From Actibacterium sp. MT2.3-13A (lineage in GTDB: Bacteria > Pseudomonadota > Alphaproteobacteria > Rhodobacterales > Rhodobacteraceae): a stretch of DNA of 64,000 nt. The stretch lies in assembly GCF_018139985.1 (NCBI RefSeq), contig NZ_JAGSOU010000008.1:62001-126000 (forward strand). The letters are read 5' to 3'. The notes beneath the pieces were generated by a model. It ran no database searches and was not told where the DNA came from. It saw nothing but the letters and a program-made list of their open reading frames with translations. The position numbers and the translations under genes were made by a program. This document shows, piece after piece, positions 51,916-61,066 of this stretch (positions are counted from its first letter, which is position 1; the number at the start of each line of letters is the position of its first letter).

Positions 51916-52892
51916 CCGCCCCCTATTTCACCCGCGACGCCCTGGAACAGGCCGCGGCGCTGGTCCACACCCAGATGCCGCCCACCCCGCAATATGCCTG
52001 GCCACTGCTGGCCGAGGCCGCGGGCTGCGAGGTCTGGGTCAAGCACGAGAACCACACCCCCATCGGCGCCTTCAAGGTGCGCGGCGGCATCACCCTGATC
52101 GACTGGCTGAGGCGCACCCAACCCGACGTGCCCGGCATCGTCACCGCCACCCGCGGCAACCACGGCCAGAGCCAGGCGCGCGCCGCCCGCGCCGCGGGGC
52201 TGACCGCCAGGGTCTATGTCCCGCACGGCAACTCGGTCGAGAAGAACGCCGCGATGCGCGCCTTCGGGGCCGATCTGATCGAATTCGGCGCGGATTTCGA
52301 CACCGCGCGGGAAGAAGCGATGCGCGTGGCCGAGGCCGAGGGGCTGTTCCCCGTGCCGCCCTTCCACCGCGAGCTGGTGCGCGGCGTTGCGACCTACGCG
52401 CTGGAATTCTTCGCCGCGCAGCCCGATCTCGATGCCGTCTATGTGCCGATCGGCTGCGGCTCGGGCATCTGCGGCACGATCGCGGCGCGCGACGCGCTGG
52501 GGCTTAGGACGCAGGTGATCGGCGTGGTCTCGGAAAACGCGCAGACCGCGAAACTGTCGGTCGAGGCGGGCCGCATGGTCGAGACCGAAACCGCCCGCAC
52601 CTTCGCCGACGGCATGGCCGTGCGGATCCCGGTGCAGGAGGCGTTCGACATCTATTCGAAGGGCGCCGAGCGCATCGTGGCGGTCAGCGAGGAGGAGATC
52701 GCCGAGGCCATCCGCCTCTACTACACCGCCACCCACAACCTGGCCGAGGGCGCGGGCGCGGCGGCGCTGGCCGCGCTGATGCAGGAGCGCGACCGGATGC
52801 GCGGCAGGCGCGCGGGCGTGATCCTGTCGGGCGGCAATATCGACGCGGGTTGGTTCCTCGGCGTGATGCAGGGCTGCCCGCCCAAGGTCTAG
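51912..52892 (+). CDS. Threonine dehydratase-like PLP enzyme
   Basis: A 326-residue fold type II PLP enzyme without a C-terminal regulatory domain. The PLP lysine is Lys55 in PIGAFKVRGG; TRGNHGQSQARAARAAGL and GCGSGICGTIAA (phosphate loop) are intact. The short, unregulated form suggests a catabolic threonine dehydratase or a threo-3-hydroxyaspartate/serine-threonine lyase rather than biosynthetic IlvA. Its first bases overlap the end of waaA, an odd partner, so the coupling is probably compaction rather than function. Its stop overlaps the thpR stop on the other strand. Confidence 0.88.
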   Translation: MTAPYFTRDALEQAAALVHTQMPPTPQYAWPLLAEAAGCEVWVKHENHTPIGAFKVRGGITLIDWLRRTQPDVPGIVTATRGNHGQSQARAARAAGLTARVYVPHGNSVEKNAAMRAFGADLIEFGADFDTAREEAMRVAEAEGLFPVPPFHRELVRGVATYALEFFAAQPDLDAVYVPIGCGSGICGTIAARDALGLRTQVIGVVSENAQTAKLSVEAGRMVETETARTFADGMAVRIPVQEAFDIYSKGAERIVAVSEEEIAEAIRLYYTATHNLAEGAGAAALAALMQERDRMRGRRAGVILSGGNIDAGWFLGVMQGCPPKV

Positions 52893-53428
52893 CCCAGCGG
52901 GTAGCGCGCCAATTCCGAGTGGATCGGGCCGCCGGGGCGCAGATCGGAGCGGTAGAGGCGGAAATCCGCAACCGTGAAGGGCGGCGCGGCGAAATCCGCC
53001 CGCTCCGCCACCGCCCGCTCCAGCCGCGCTCCGTCGAAGCGGCCAGGGATCAGCCGGCCCAGCGTGACATGGGGGATGTAGCGTTTCGAATCGGGCGTCA
53101 GCCCGGCGCGGCGCGCGGCCTGTTCGACCTTGGCCTGCAGATGCATCAGCGCCGGGCTCTCGCGCACCCCGACATAGACGACGCGCGGCTTGTGCCCGCC
53201 GAACATTCCCACCCCCGACAGCGCCAGATCGAACCGTTCGGCCCGGATCGCGTCAAAGGCGTAATGCGCCTCCTCCAGCGCCGACTCCGCGACATCGCCC
53301 AGAAAGGCCAGCGTCAGGTGCATGTTCTTGGGCGCCACCGGCCGGGTCACGGGCAGGCCCTGCTGCACCAGCCGCAACTCGAACAGCACGTCATCGGGCA
53401 GGTCGATGGCGACGAAGGCGCGGATCAT
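52889..53428 (-). CDS. thpR: RNA 2',3'-cyclic phosphodiesterase
   Basis: A 179-residue 2H phosphoesterase. Both catalytic tetrapeptides are present: His37-Leu-Thr-Leu and His120-Val-Thr-Leu, spaced as in ThpR (formerly LigT). It opens 2',3'-cyclic phosphates at RNA ends. The start MIRAFVAIDLPDDV fits the family; its ATG overlaps the HDAC stop in ATGA. Confidence 0.93.
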   Translation of the reverse strand: MIRAFVAIDLPDDVLFELRLVQQGLPVTRPVAPKNMHLTLAFLGDVAESALEEAHYAFDAIRAERFDLALSGVGMFGGHKPRVVYVGVRESPALMHLQAKVEQAARRAGLTPDSKRYIPHVTLGRLIPGRFDGARLERAVAERADFAAPPFTVADFRLYRSDLRPGGPIHSELARYPLG

Positions 53429-54543
53429 GGCGGTGACCTCCTGTCCAGCACGTCCAGCCGCGCGCGCAGCTCGGGGCGCACCGGCCCCGCGCGCGGGGCG
53501 TCGCGCAGGGTGGTGAACCAATGCCCGGGCGGGGTGCGGCCCCGGCTGTGACCCTCCCAGCTGAGCCCGCGCAGCACAGCCTCGGCAGGCTCGGGCAGGC
53601 GGGCCGGAATGTCCAGCCCGTTCAACGTGGCCCAGACCCCGGTCCAGAGCCGCCCGACCGACCACGGGTTGTAGCCGCCCCCGCCCAGCACAAGGTAGCG
53701 CGGGGAAAGCGGGCGCAGCGCCGCGACCACCTCCCAATGGGCGTTGTTGGACAGCGCGAGACGCGACAGCGGATCCTCTGCCACCGCGTCGGCGCCGCAT
53801 TGCAGGACGATGGCGTGGGGCGCGAAATCGGACACCCGGGGCAGGATCAGCCGCTCCAGCACCAGCGCCATCTCGGTATCGTTGAGGCCGCGCGGCACCG
53901 GCAGGTTGAAGGCGTTGCCGCCGGCGTCGTCCTCCAGCCCGCCGGTGAAGGGCCAGCGCCGCTCCTCATGCACCGAGATCAAAAGCGTGTCGGGATCGCC
54001 GGAAAAGGCCGTCTCCACGCCGTCGCCGTGATGGGCGTCGATATCGACATAGGCGATGCGGCGCGCGCCATTGCGGCGCAGCGACAGCATCGCCAGCACC
54101 GGGTCGTTGAGATAGCAGAACCCGCTGGCCCGGTCGCGCAGCCCGTGATGGGTGCCGCCGGCGGGGTGATAGACGGCCCCGCCGCCCGCCAGCAACTCGC
54201 CCGCCAGCAGCGCCCCGCCCGCGCCGGTGGCGGGGCGGCGGAACATCTCGGCAAAGACCGGGTTGGAACCGGTTCCTAGGCCGTGGCGCGCGCGCACCTC
54301 GGCGCTGACCGCCTGCGCGGCCTCGGCGGCCTGCAGCGCGGCGATGTAGCCGGGGTCGTGGAACAGCGCCAGCGCCGCCGGCTTGGCGCGCGGGCTGGTG
54401 CGATACTGGTCCGGCCCCAGCCAGCCCAGCGCCCGCGAAAGGTCCATCACCGTGGAGACGCGCGGCACCCGCAGCGGATGCCACGGCCCGTAGCTGGAGC
54501 CACGGTAGATCTCCGAGCCGAGGAAGAGGGGCGCGCCGCTCAC
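53425..54543 (-). CDS. Histone deacetylase family / acetoin-utilisation AcuC-like deacetylase
   Basis: A 372-residue zinc deacetylase of the arginase-deacetylase superfamily. The catalytic HH and metal ligands lie in YHPAGGTHHG and YVDIDAHHGDGVETAF; the second Asp ligand is in QCGADAVAEDPLSRL, and GGGGYNP is the glycine-rich substrate loop. AcuC-like members deacetylate acetyl-CoA synthetase; others act on acetylpolyamines. The start is GTG 54543 (MSGAPLFLGSEIYRG), overlapping the GPx stop as GTGA. The reading frame is open far upstream but the N-terminus of the family begins here. Confidence 0.9.
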   Translation of the reverse strand: MSGAPLFLGSEIYRGSSYGPWHPLRVPRVSTVMDLSRALGWLGPDQYRTSPRAKPAALALFHDPGYIAALQAAEAAQAVSAEVRARHGLGTGSNPVFAEMFRRPATGAGGALLAGELLAGGGAVYHPAGGTHHGLRDRASGFCYLNDPVLAMLSLRRNGARRIAYVDIDAHHGDGVETAFSGDPDTLLISVHEERRWPFTGGLEDDAGGNAFNLPVPRGLNDTEMALVLERLILPRVSDFAPHAIVLQCGADAVAEDPLSRLALSNNAHWEVVAALRPLSPRYLVLGGGGYNPWSVGRLWTGVWATLNGLDIPARLPEPAEAVLRGLSWEGHSRGRTPPGHWFTTLRDAPRAGPVRPELRARLDVLDRRSPP

Positions 54544-55067
54544 CTCGGCAGCAGCGCCTCGACCGCGCCGGTGATCTGGCGCGACATCGGATTGACGCGC
54601 GCCCCCCAGCTGCCCGCCAGTTCGCCGTCGGGTCCGATCAGCACCTTGTTGAAGTTCCAGCGCGGCGCGACGCCGTGCTCCTCGGCCAGCCACCGGTAGA
54701 AGGGATGGGCGTCGGGCCCGCGCACATGGGTGATCTCGGTCATCGGCAGGTCGAGGCCGAAGGTGTTCTCGCAGAACTCCCTGACCTCGGCCTCGCTGCC
54801 CAACTCCTGCCGGAAATCGTCCGACGGCACCGCCAGCACCACCAGCCCGCGCTCGCGGTAGCGGTCGTAGAGCGCCTGCAAATCCTTGTATTGCGGGGTG
54901 AAGCCACAGAGCGAGGCGGTGTTGACCACCAGCACCGGGCGCCCGGCCCATTCGCCGAGGCTCAGCGTGCCGCCGTCGATCGAGGCGAAGGCGAAGGTGA
55001 AGGGCGCGCGGGCCGCCGCGGGCAGCGCGAGGCCGACGAGGGCCGCGATCAGGATCAGCAGTCGCAT
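54540..55067 (-). CDS. Exported glutathione peroxidase
   Basis: A 175-residue GPx-fold thiol peroxidase. VLVVNTASLCGFTPQYKDLQ holds the peroxidatic Cys54 (Sec in some animal enzymes), followed by the Gln- and Trp-containing motifs FRQELGSEAEV and RWNFNKVLIG. A signal peptide (MRLLILIAALVGLALPAAA) marks it as periplasmic, less common than the cytoplasmic form. First gene of the GPx-HDAC-thpR overlapped operon. Confidence 0.9.
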   Translation of the reverse strand: MRLLILIAALVGLALPAAARAPFTFAFASIDGGTLSLGEWAGRPVLVVNTASLCGFTPQYKDLQALYDRYRERGLVVLAVPSDDFRQELGSEAEVREFCENTFGLDLPMTEITHVRGPDAHPFYRWLAEEHGVAPRWNFNKVLIGPDGELAGSWGARVNPMSRQITGAVEALLPR

Positions 55068-55233
55068 GGTCTGCGGGCCTCCGTCCCGCGATCGGTCTTT
55101 TCCGAACAGCTATCGCGCCCGGCGCGGCGGTCAAGCCCGCCGGGCGGCGCCGGTTGCGCGGGTCCGGGGCGCCGCCCCTTGCGCAAACGCGGCGGTCGCG
55201 CATATCCTTTCGCACAAAAGGGAAGAGCAGTCC

Positions 55234-55710
55234 GTGTCGATCCAACAAGCAGCAAAGCCCGCCCCCAAGGGGGCCGGGGCCCTCGAAGGCGAGGCGCGCA
55301 CGCAATATGCAGCGCTGTGCTTTCGCATGGTCAAGGACCGGCCCGAGGTGCTGATGATCACCAGCCGCGACACCGGGCGCTGGGTGATCCCCAAAGGCTG
55401 GCCAATCGAGGGGCTGAGCCCGCCGCAATCCGCCGCGCAGGAGGCCTGGGAGGAGGCCGGCGTCGAGGGCAAGGTCTATGACCGGAAGCTCGGCGTCTAT
55501 TCCTACGCCAAGGGCATGGACAAGGGCGCCGATCTGCCCTGCACGGTGGCGGTCTACCCGCTCAAGGTAAAGACCCTGCGCGACAAGTTCCCCGAACGGT
55601 CCGAGCGCAGGCGCAAATGGATGTCGCCGAAAAAGGCCGCCCAGCGCGTGAATGAGCCCGAACTGGCCGAGATCCTTGAGAATTTCGATCCGCGCCGTCT
55701 GAAGGACTGA
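55234..55710 (+). CDS. Nudix hydrolase, DIPP-like
   Basis: A 158-residue Nudix protein (RWVIPKGWPIEGL then SPPQSAAQEAWEEAGVEG). The core EAWEEAG with Glu70, Glu73 and Glu74 is present, but the first Glu and the Arg of the classic box are replaced (Leu and Gln), as in diphosphoinositol-polyphosphate-like hydrolases. GTG 55234 (MSIQQAAKPAP) has GGGAAGAG at a good distance. Substrate unknown. Confidence 0.87.
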   Translation: MSIQQAAKPAPKGAGALEGEARTQYAALCFRMVKDRPEVLMITSRDTGRWVIPKGWPIEGLSPPQSAAQEAWEEAGVEGKVYDRKLGVYSYAKGMDKGADLPCTVAVYPLKVKTLRDKFPERSERRRKWMSPKKAAQRVNEPELAEILENFDPRRLKD

Positions 55711-55778
55711 CCCCCGGGGGAATTGATTTCCGCCGCCGGATGCGTATCTATCGCCTATCCTGAACCCCTGAGGCGCCC

Positions 55779-56219
55779 ATGATCCGCTATGCGCTGAGCT
55801 GCCGCGAAGGCCACGAATTCGAAAGCTGGTTCCAGTCCGCCGAAGCCTATGACAAGCTTCACAAGGCGGGCATGGTGGCCTGCTCCGTCTGCGGCGGAGG
55901 CGATGTCGAGAAACGTCTGATGGCCCCGCGGATCGGCGCCAAGACCCGGGCGGAGCCCGCGGCCGGGCAGGCCGAACGCCCGCTCTCCGCCCCCGCCCAC
56001 CCGGCGGAACAGGCGCTGGCGGCGCTGAAGAAGAAGATCGAGGAAAACTCCGATTATGTGGGCCGCGATTTCGCCCGCGAGGCACGGCGCATCCACGAGG
56101 GCGAGGCGCCCGAACGCGCGATCTACGGCGAGGCGCGGCTCGACGAGGCGAAGCAGCTGATCGAGGACGGGGTGCCGGTGGCTCCCCTGCCCTTCACCCC
56201 CGGACGCAAAACCAACTGA
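55779..56219 (+). CDS. DUF1178 family protein
   Basis: A 146-residue protein with a small zinc-ribbon-like N-terminus (MIRYALSCREGHEFESWF, CSVCGGGDVEKRLMAP) and a helical C-terminal part (YVGRDFAREARRIHEGEAPERAIYGEA). That is the DUF1178 layout of proteobacteria; its function is not known. It is followed by a short-chain dehydrogenase after 10 bases, so they are one operon. Confidence 0.9.
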   Translation: MIRYALSCREGHEFESWFQSAEAYDKLHKAGMVACSVCGGGDVEKRLMAPRIGAKTRAEPAAGQAERPLSAPAHPAEQALAALKKKIEENSDYVGRDFAREARRIHEGEAPERAIYGEARLDEAKQLIEDGVPVAPLPFTPGRKTN

Positions 56220-56229
56220 AGGATCACGG

Positions 56230-56892
56230 ATGACCATCCTCATCACCGGCGCGACGCGCGGCATCGGCCTGCAACTGGCCCAGAACTACGCGACCGCGGG
56301 GCAGAAGGTCATCGGAACCGCCCGCGGCGCCGCGCCCGACCTGGCCGGCGTCGACTGGCACCGGCTGGACGTGACCGACCCGGCGTCGCATGCGGCGCTG
56401 GCGGCGGCGCTGGACGGGTGCCCCGTCGACCTGCTGGTCTGCAATGCCGGCATCTATCGCGACAAGCACCAGAGCCTCGCCGACGGTTTCCCGGCCGCGA
56501 TGTGGGCCGAGACCTTCGCCACCAATGTCACCGGCGTCTTCCTGACCGTGCAGGCGCTGCTGCCCAACCTTCAGGCCGCTCAGGCGCCCAAGGTCGCGAT
56601 CATCAGCTCGCGGATGGGTTCGGACGCGCTGGCGCCGGGCGGCTCCTACATCTACCGCGCCTCCAAGGCGGCGGCGCTGAACCTCGGCCGCAACCTGGCC
56701 GCCGACCTGGAGGGGCTGGGCATCGCCGTGGGCATCTACCACCCCGGCTGGGTGCGCACCGACATGGGCGGGCCGCAGGGCGAGATCGACGCGCCGCAGG
56801 CCGCCGCCGGACTGAGCGCGCGCTTCGCCGCACTGTCGCTGGCGCGCACCGGCTGTTTCGAGACCTGGGACGGGCAGGAACTGCCCTATTGA
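56230..56892 (+). CDS. Short-chain dehydrogenase/reductase
   Basis: A 220-residue SDR with an intact NAD(P) site (ITGATRGIG), NAG structural motif (LVCNAGIY) and active site Ser in IISSRMGSD with YRASK. It is of the classical, small type related to C-factor/CsgA-like enzymes. Its substrate is not predictable. It ends about 95 bases before lysC. Confidence 0.9.
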   Translation: MTILITGATRGIGLQLAQNYATAGQKVIGTARGAAPDLAGVDWHRLDVTDPASHAALAAALDGCPVDLLVCNAGIYRDKHQSLADGFPAAMWAETFATNVTGVFLTVQALLPNLQAAQAPKVAIISSRMGSDALAPGGSYIYRASKAAALNLGRNLAADLEGLGIAVGIYHPGWVRTDMGGPQGEIDAPQAAAGLSARFAALSLARTGCFETWDGQELPY

Positions 56893-56987
56893 CGCCGCAT
56901 CGACGCGGCCGGGGCGCGGCGCCTCTTGCCCTTGACCCGGCCTTCGCCTAGGAGAAGCCCGGATTGAACGGGGCAGACGGGACAGCC

Positions 56988-58229
56988 ATGCCGCTTCTTG
57001 TTATGAAATTCGGGGGCACCTCGGTGGCCGATCTGGCGCGCATCAGGAATGCCGCCGAGAAGGTCAAGCGCGAGGTCGAGCGAGGCTATGACGTGATCGT
57101 CATCGTCTCGGCCATGTCGGGGCGCACCAACGAGCTGGTCGGCTGGGTCGAGCAGACCTCGCCGCTGTTCGACGCGCGCGAATACGATGCCGTGGTCAGT
57201 TCGGGCGAGAACGTCACCGCCGGGCTGATGGCGCTGACGCTGCAGGAGATGGAGATCCCCGCGCGCAGCTGGCAGGGCTGGCAGGTTCCGGTGATGACCA
57301 CCTCGGCCCATTCCGCCGCGCGGATCGAGGACATCCCGCGCGCCAATATCGACGCGAAATTCGCCGAAGGCATGAGGGTGGCAGTCGTCGCGGGCTTCCA
57401 GGGGGTCAGCCCCGAGGGCCGGATCACCACGCTGGGCCGGGGCGGCTCGGACACCACCGCGGTGGCCTTCGCCGCCGCCTTCGACGCGGAGCGCTGCGAC
57501 ATCTACACCGATGTCGATGGCGTCTACACCACCGATCCGCGGATCGAGGACAAGGCGCGAAAGCTCGACAAGATCGCCTTCGAGGAGATGCTGGAGCTCG
57601 CCAGCCTCGGCGCGAAGGTGCTGCAGACCCGCTCGGTCGAGCTGGCCATGCGCTACAAGGTGCGGCTGCGGGTGCTGTCCAGCTTCGAGGAAAACACCGA
57701 AAATTCCGGCACGCTCGTTTGCGACGAGGAGGAAATCATGGAACAGAATGCAGTCTCTGGCGTCGCCTATTCGCGGGACGAGGCGAAGATGACGCTGATC
57801 TCGGTCGCCGACCGCCCCGGCATCGCCGCCGCCATCTTCGGCCCGCTGGCCGAGGCCGGCGTCAATGTGGACATGATCGTTCAGAACATCTCGGAAGAGG
57901 GCCGCACCGACATGACCTTCTCCTGCCCGGTCAATCAGGTGGCCCGCGCCGAGGACGCGCTGAAGAAGGCCAAGGCCGCCGGCGAGATCAACTATCACGG
58001 CCTGGTGGCCGACACCGACGTCGCCAAGGTCTCGGTGGTGGGGATCGGGATGCGCAGCCATGCCGGCGTCGCCAACCGGATGTTCGACGCCCTCGCCCGC
58101 GAGGGGATCAACATCAAGGTCATCACAACCTCCGAGATCAAGATTTCCGTTCTCATCGACCGGAAATATATGGAACTTGCCGTGCAGGCCCTTCATGATG
58201 CGTTCGGACTCGAGAACGCAGCCGGATAA
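56988..58229 (+). CDS. lysC: Aspartate kinase
   Basis: A 413-residue aspartokinase that starts the lysine, threonine and methionine pathway. The kinase domain opens with LVMKFGGTSV and has VVSSGENVTAGL, GRGGSDTTAVAFAAAF and TDVDGVYTTDPR; two ACT domains form the allosteric C-terminus. The family start is ATG 56988, but an in-frame TTG at 56964 has AGGAG 9 bases before it and cannot be excluded. A strong ribosome site (AGGAGG) and ATG inside the gene at 57738 would make a separate 163-residue regulatory chain. Confidence 0.96.
   Translation: MPLLVMKFGGTSVADLARIRNAAEKVKREVERGYDVIVIVSAMSGRTNELVGWVEQTSPLFDAREYDAVVSSGENVTAGLMALTLQEMEIPARSWQGWQVPVMTTSAHSAARIEDIPRANIDAKFAEGMRVAVVAGFQGVSPEGRITTLGRGGSDTTAVAFAAAFDAERCDIYTDVDGVYTTDPRIEDKARKLDKIAFEEMLELASLGAKVLQTRSVELAMRYKVRLRVLSSFEENTENSGTLVCDEEEIMEQNAVSGVAYSRDEAKMTLISVADRPGIAAAIFGPLAEAGVNVDMIVQNISEEGRTDMTFSCPVNQVARAEDALKKAKAAGEINYHGLVADTDVAKVSVVGIGMRSHAGVANRMFDALAREGINIKVITTSEIKISVLIDRKYMELAVQALHDAFGLENAAG
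57727..58229 (+). promoter_or_regulatory. Internal ribosome site and start within lysC (possible beta subunit)
   Basis: AGGAGG at 57727-57732 is followed by 5 bases and an in-frame ATG at 57738. Translation from it would give a 163-residue protein, MEQNAVSGVAYSRDE onward, that contains only the two ACT domains. In Bacillus subtilis and Corynebacterium glutamicum such an in-frame internal start makes the beta subunit of an alpha2-beta2 aspartokinase. Confidence 0.55.
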
Positions 58230-58237
58230 CGGGGGCA

Positions 58238-60481
58238 ATGCCCGAAAACTTCGAAAGCGAAAGTCGCAAGCTGCTCCGCCGCTTGCGAGACACTCTTGCC
58301 GAGGCCGGCGAGGGGCAGGAGCGGCTTGACCGCATCACGCACCTGATCGCCGATTCGATGCGCACAGAGGTGTGCTCGATCTACCTGTTCCGCGATTCCG
58401 AAACGCTTGAACTCTGCGCGACCGAAGGGTTGAACCCCAGCGCCGTGCACCAGACCCGCCTGCGGGTGGGCGAGGGCCTGGTCGGCCGCGTCGCCAAGAC
58501 CGCGCGCCCCGTCAACACCGGAAATGCGCCCTCGGCCAAGGGCTTCCGCTTCATGCCGGAGACCGGCGAGGAGATCTATTCCTCCTTCCTCGGCGTGCCG
58601 GTGCAGCGGCTGGGAGAGCCGATGGGCGTGCTGGTGGTGCAGTCCAAGGAGGCGCGCGAATTCTCCGACGACGAGGTCTACGCGCTGGAGGTCGTGGCCA
58701 TGGTGCTGGCCGAGATGACGGAGCTCGGCGCCTTCGTCGGCGAGGGCGCGGCGCTGGCCGCGCTGCACCAGCGCCCGGCCATGTTCCGCGGCGCCGTGGC
58801 GCAGGAGGGCGTGGCCGCCGGCCATGTCTGGCTGCACGAGCCGCGCGTGGTGATCACCAACCCCGTGGCCGACGATCCGCACGAGGAACTGCGCCGCCTG
58901 AAGGCCGCCGTCGACCAGCTGCGCGTCTCGGTGGACGAGATGCTGGACACCGCCCGCGAGGGCGACAGCGAACAGCTTCAGGTTCTGGAAGCCTACCGCA
59001 TGTTCGCCAATTCCCGCGGCTGGATGCGCCGCATGGAAGAGGACATCTCGCGCGGGCTGTCGGCCGAGGCTGCGGTGGAAAAGGAGCAATCCGCCGCCCG
59101 CGCCCGGATGCAGACCGTCCCCGATCCCTATCTGCGCGAGCGCCTGCACGACCTCGACGACCTGTCAAACCGTCTGCTGCGGATCCTGACCGGCCAGGGC
59201 CGCGAAACCGGCGCCGAGATGCCCGAAGACCCGATCCTGATCGCGCGCAACATCGGCCCCGGCGAATTGCTGGCCTATGGCCGCCGCCTGCGCGGCATCG
59301 TGCTGGAGGAGGGCTCGGTCGGCAGCCACGCCGCGATCGTCGCGCGCGCGCTGGCCATTCCGCTGGTCATCCACGCCGCCCGCATCACCACCGAGGCGCT
59401 GAACGGCGACCCGATCCTGGTCGATGGCGAACAGGGCGTGGTGCACCTGCGCCCCGAGGACACCGTGGCCAACGCCTTCCGCGACAAGATGGCGATGCAG
59501 ACCAAGGCGCTGGAGCGCTACGCCTCGATCCGCACCGAGCCGGCCGAGACGCAATGCGGCCAGCGCGTCGCGCTGAACATGAACGCCGGGCTGATGGCCG
59601 ACCTGCCCTCGCTGGAAAGCTCGGGCGCCGAGGGCGTGGGCCTGTTCCGCACCGAGCTGCAGTTCCTGATCAACTCCAAGATGCCCCGCCGCGGCGAGCT
59701 GGCCGCGCTCTACAAGCGCGTCCTCGACGCGGCCGGCGGCAAGCGGGTGGTGTTCCGCACCCTCGACATCGGCTCGGACAAGGTGCTGCCCTACATGAAG
59801 CGGCAGGACGAGCCCAACCCGGCGCTCGGCTGGCGCGCGATCCGGGTGGGGCTGGACAAGCCGGGCGTGATGCGGATGCAGCTGCAGGCGATGATCCGCG
59901 CCGCCGCCGGGCGGCCGCTGACCGTGATGTTCCCCTTCATCGCCCAGTTCGAGGAATTCAAGGCCGCCCGCCAGGCCCTGCTCGATGAGTTGGAGCGCGA
60001 GGAACGACTGGGCCGCGTCCTGCCCGAAAAGGTCGAGATCGGCGCCATGCTGGAGACCCCCAGCCTAGCCTTCGCGCCGCAACAGTTCTTCGAGATGGCC
60101 GATTTCATCTCCATCGGCGGCAACGACCTGAAGCAGTTCTTCTTCGCCGCCGACCGCGAGAACGAGCGCGTGCGCAAACGCTATGACACGCTGAACGTCA
60201 GCTTCCTGACCTTCCTCGAACAGATCGTCGCCCGCTGCGCCGCGACCGGCACCGACCTGTCGTTCTGCGGCGAGGATGCGGGACGCCCGGTGGAGGCGAT
60301 GTGCTTCGCCGCGATCGGGTTGCGCAACCTCTCGATGCGCCCGGCCTCGATCGGGCCGGTCAAGCACCTGCTGCGCCGGATCGACCTGCGCGAGGTGCGC
60401 TCGGTCATCGACGAGGCGCGCGCCAGCGGCGAGCAGTCGGTGCGCCCGGCGGTGCTGGGCTGGCTGCGCCAGCAATACTGA
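58238..60481 (+). CDS. ptsP: PTS-Ntr enzyme I (phosphoenolpyruvate-protein phosphotransferase)
   Basis: A 747-residue enzyme I of the nitrogen PTS. A GAF domain (about residues 1-165), which senses glutamine in known members, is followed by the HPr-binding and phospho-histidine domain (His364 in VGSHAAIVARAL) and the PEP-binding barrel (GLFRTELQFL; GGNDLKQFFFAADREN; Cys677 in FCGEDAGRPV). It phosphorylates NPr/PtsO and then PtsN to regulate nitrogen and potassium responses. It lies 8 bases after lysC, so amino-acid synthesis and nitrogen signalling share a transcript. Confidence 0.95.
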   Translation: MPENFESESRKLLRRLRDTLAEAGEGQERLDRITHLIADSMRTEVCSIYLFRDSETLELCATEGLNPSAVHQTRLRVGEGLVGRVAKTARPVNTGNAPSAKGFRFMPETGEEIYSSFLGVPVQRLGEPMGVLVVQSKEAREFSDDEVYALEVVAMVLAEMTELGAFVGEGAALAALHQRPAMFRGAVAQEGVAAGHVWLHEPRVVITNPVADDPHEELRRLKAAVDQLRVSVDEMLDTAREGDSEQLQVLEAYRMFANSRGWMRRMEEDISRGLSAEAAVEKEQSAARARMQTVPDPYLRERLHDLDDLSNRLLRILTGQGRETGAEMPEDPILIARNIGPGELLAYGRRLRGIVLEEGSVGSHAAIVARALAIPLVIHAARITTEALNGDPILVDGEQGVVHLRPEDTVANAFRDKMAMQTKALERYASIRTEPAETQCGQRVALNMNAGLMADLPSLESSGAEGVGLFRTELQFLINSKMPRRGELAALYKRVLDAAGGKRVVFRTLDIGSDKVLPYMKRQDEPNPALGWRAIRVGLDKPGVMRMQLQAMIRAAAGRPLTVMFPFIAQFEEFKAARQALLDELEREERLGRVLPEKVEIGAMLETPSLAFAPQQFFEMADFISIGGNDLKQFFFAADRENERVRKRYDTLNVSFLTFLEQIVARCAATGTDLSFCGEDAGRPVEAMCFAAIGLRNLSMRPASIGPVKHLLRRIDLREVRSVIDEARASGEQSVRPAVLGWLRQQY

Positions 60482-60492
60482 AGATCAGCGGG

Positions 60493-60978
60493 TCAGACCG
60501 CACGCTCGACCGCGCCGGTCACGCCGTCCCACGCCCCCGCGCGCAGCGCCAGGCCCAGAACGCGGTCCGGGTTGGTGGGCGGGGGCATCTCCACCCCCTC
60601 CAGCTTTTCGAATCCGAAGCGGCCGTAATAGGGCGCGTCGCCCACCAGCATCACACGCGCCCACCCTCCGGCGCGGGCGCGGGCCAGCGATTCCTGGATC
60701 AGCAGCGCGCCCAGCCCCTCGCCCTGGCGGGTCGGGTGCACGGCGACCGGGCCCAGCAGCAGCGCGTCCTTCCCGCCGACGCGCACCGGCCAGTAGCGGA
60801 TGGCGGCGGCCAGGGTGCCGTCCGCGTCGCGCGCGGTCAGGCACAGCGCCGCTACCGGGGCCACGCCTTCGCGGAGGCGGTAGGACGACAGCGCCTCGCG
60901 CCCCGGCGCGAAGCACAGGTCGTAGAGCGCCTCGATCTCCCACCAGTCCTCGGCCCGTTCCTGCTCCAGCCGGATCAC
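60493..60978 (-). CDS. GNAT-family acetyltransferase
   Basis: A 161-residue N-acetyltransferase of the YhbS type. Acetyl-CoA binding is marked by LLLGPVAVHPTRQGEGLGALLIQESLA, and MLVGDAPYYGRFGFEKL is the typical C-terminal motif. GTG 60978 is the start. It is convergent with ptsP, 11 bases apart. Substrate unknown. Confidence 0.9.
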   Translation of the reverse strand: MIRLEQERAEDWWEIEALYDLCFAPGREALSSYRLREGVAPVAALCLTARDADGTLAAAIRYWPVRVGGKDALLLGPVAVHPTRQGEGLGALLIQESLARARAGGWARVMLVGDAPYYGRFGFEKLEGVEMPPPTNPDRVLGLALRAGAWDGVTGAVERAV

Positions 60979-61066
60979 GCCCTGCCCCTTTTTCGCTTTC
61001 CTTCTGGAAAGGCTGCTAGCACGGGGTTAGGTCTGGGGCAAACCGATCTGATCAGGAGCGCCCAAC

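Noticed and set aside
56893-56987. Lysine riboswitch ahead of lysC
   Set aside because: The gap is only 95 bases, too short for the riboswitch, and shows none of its helices.
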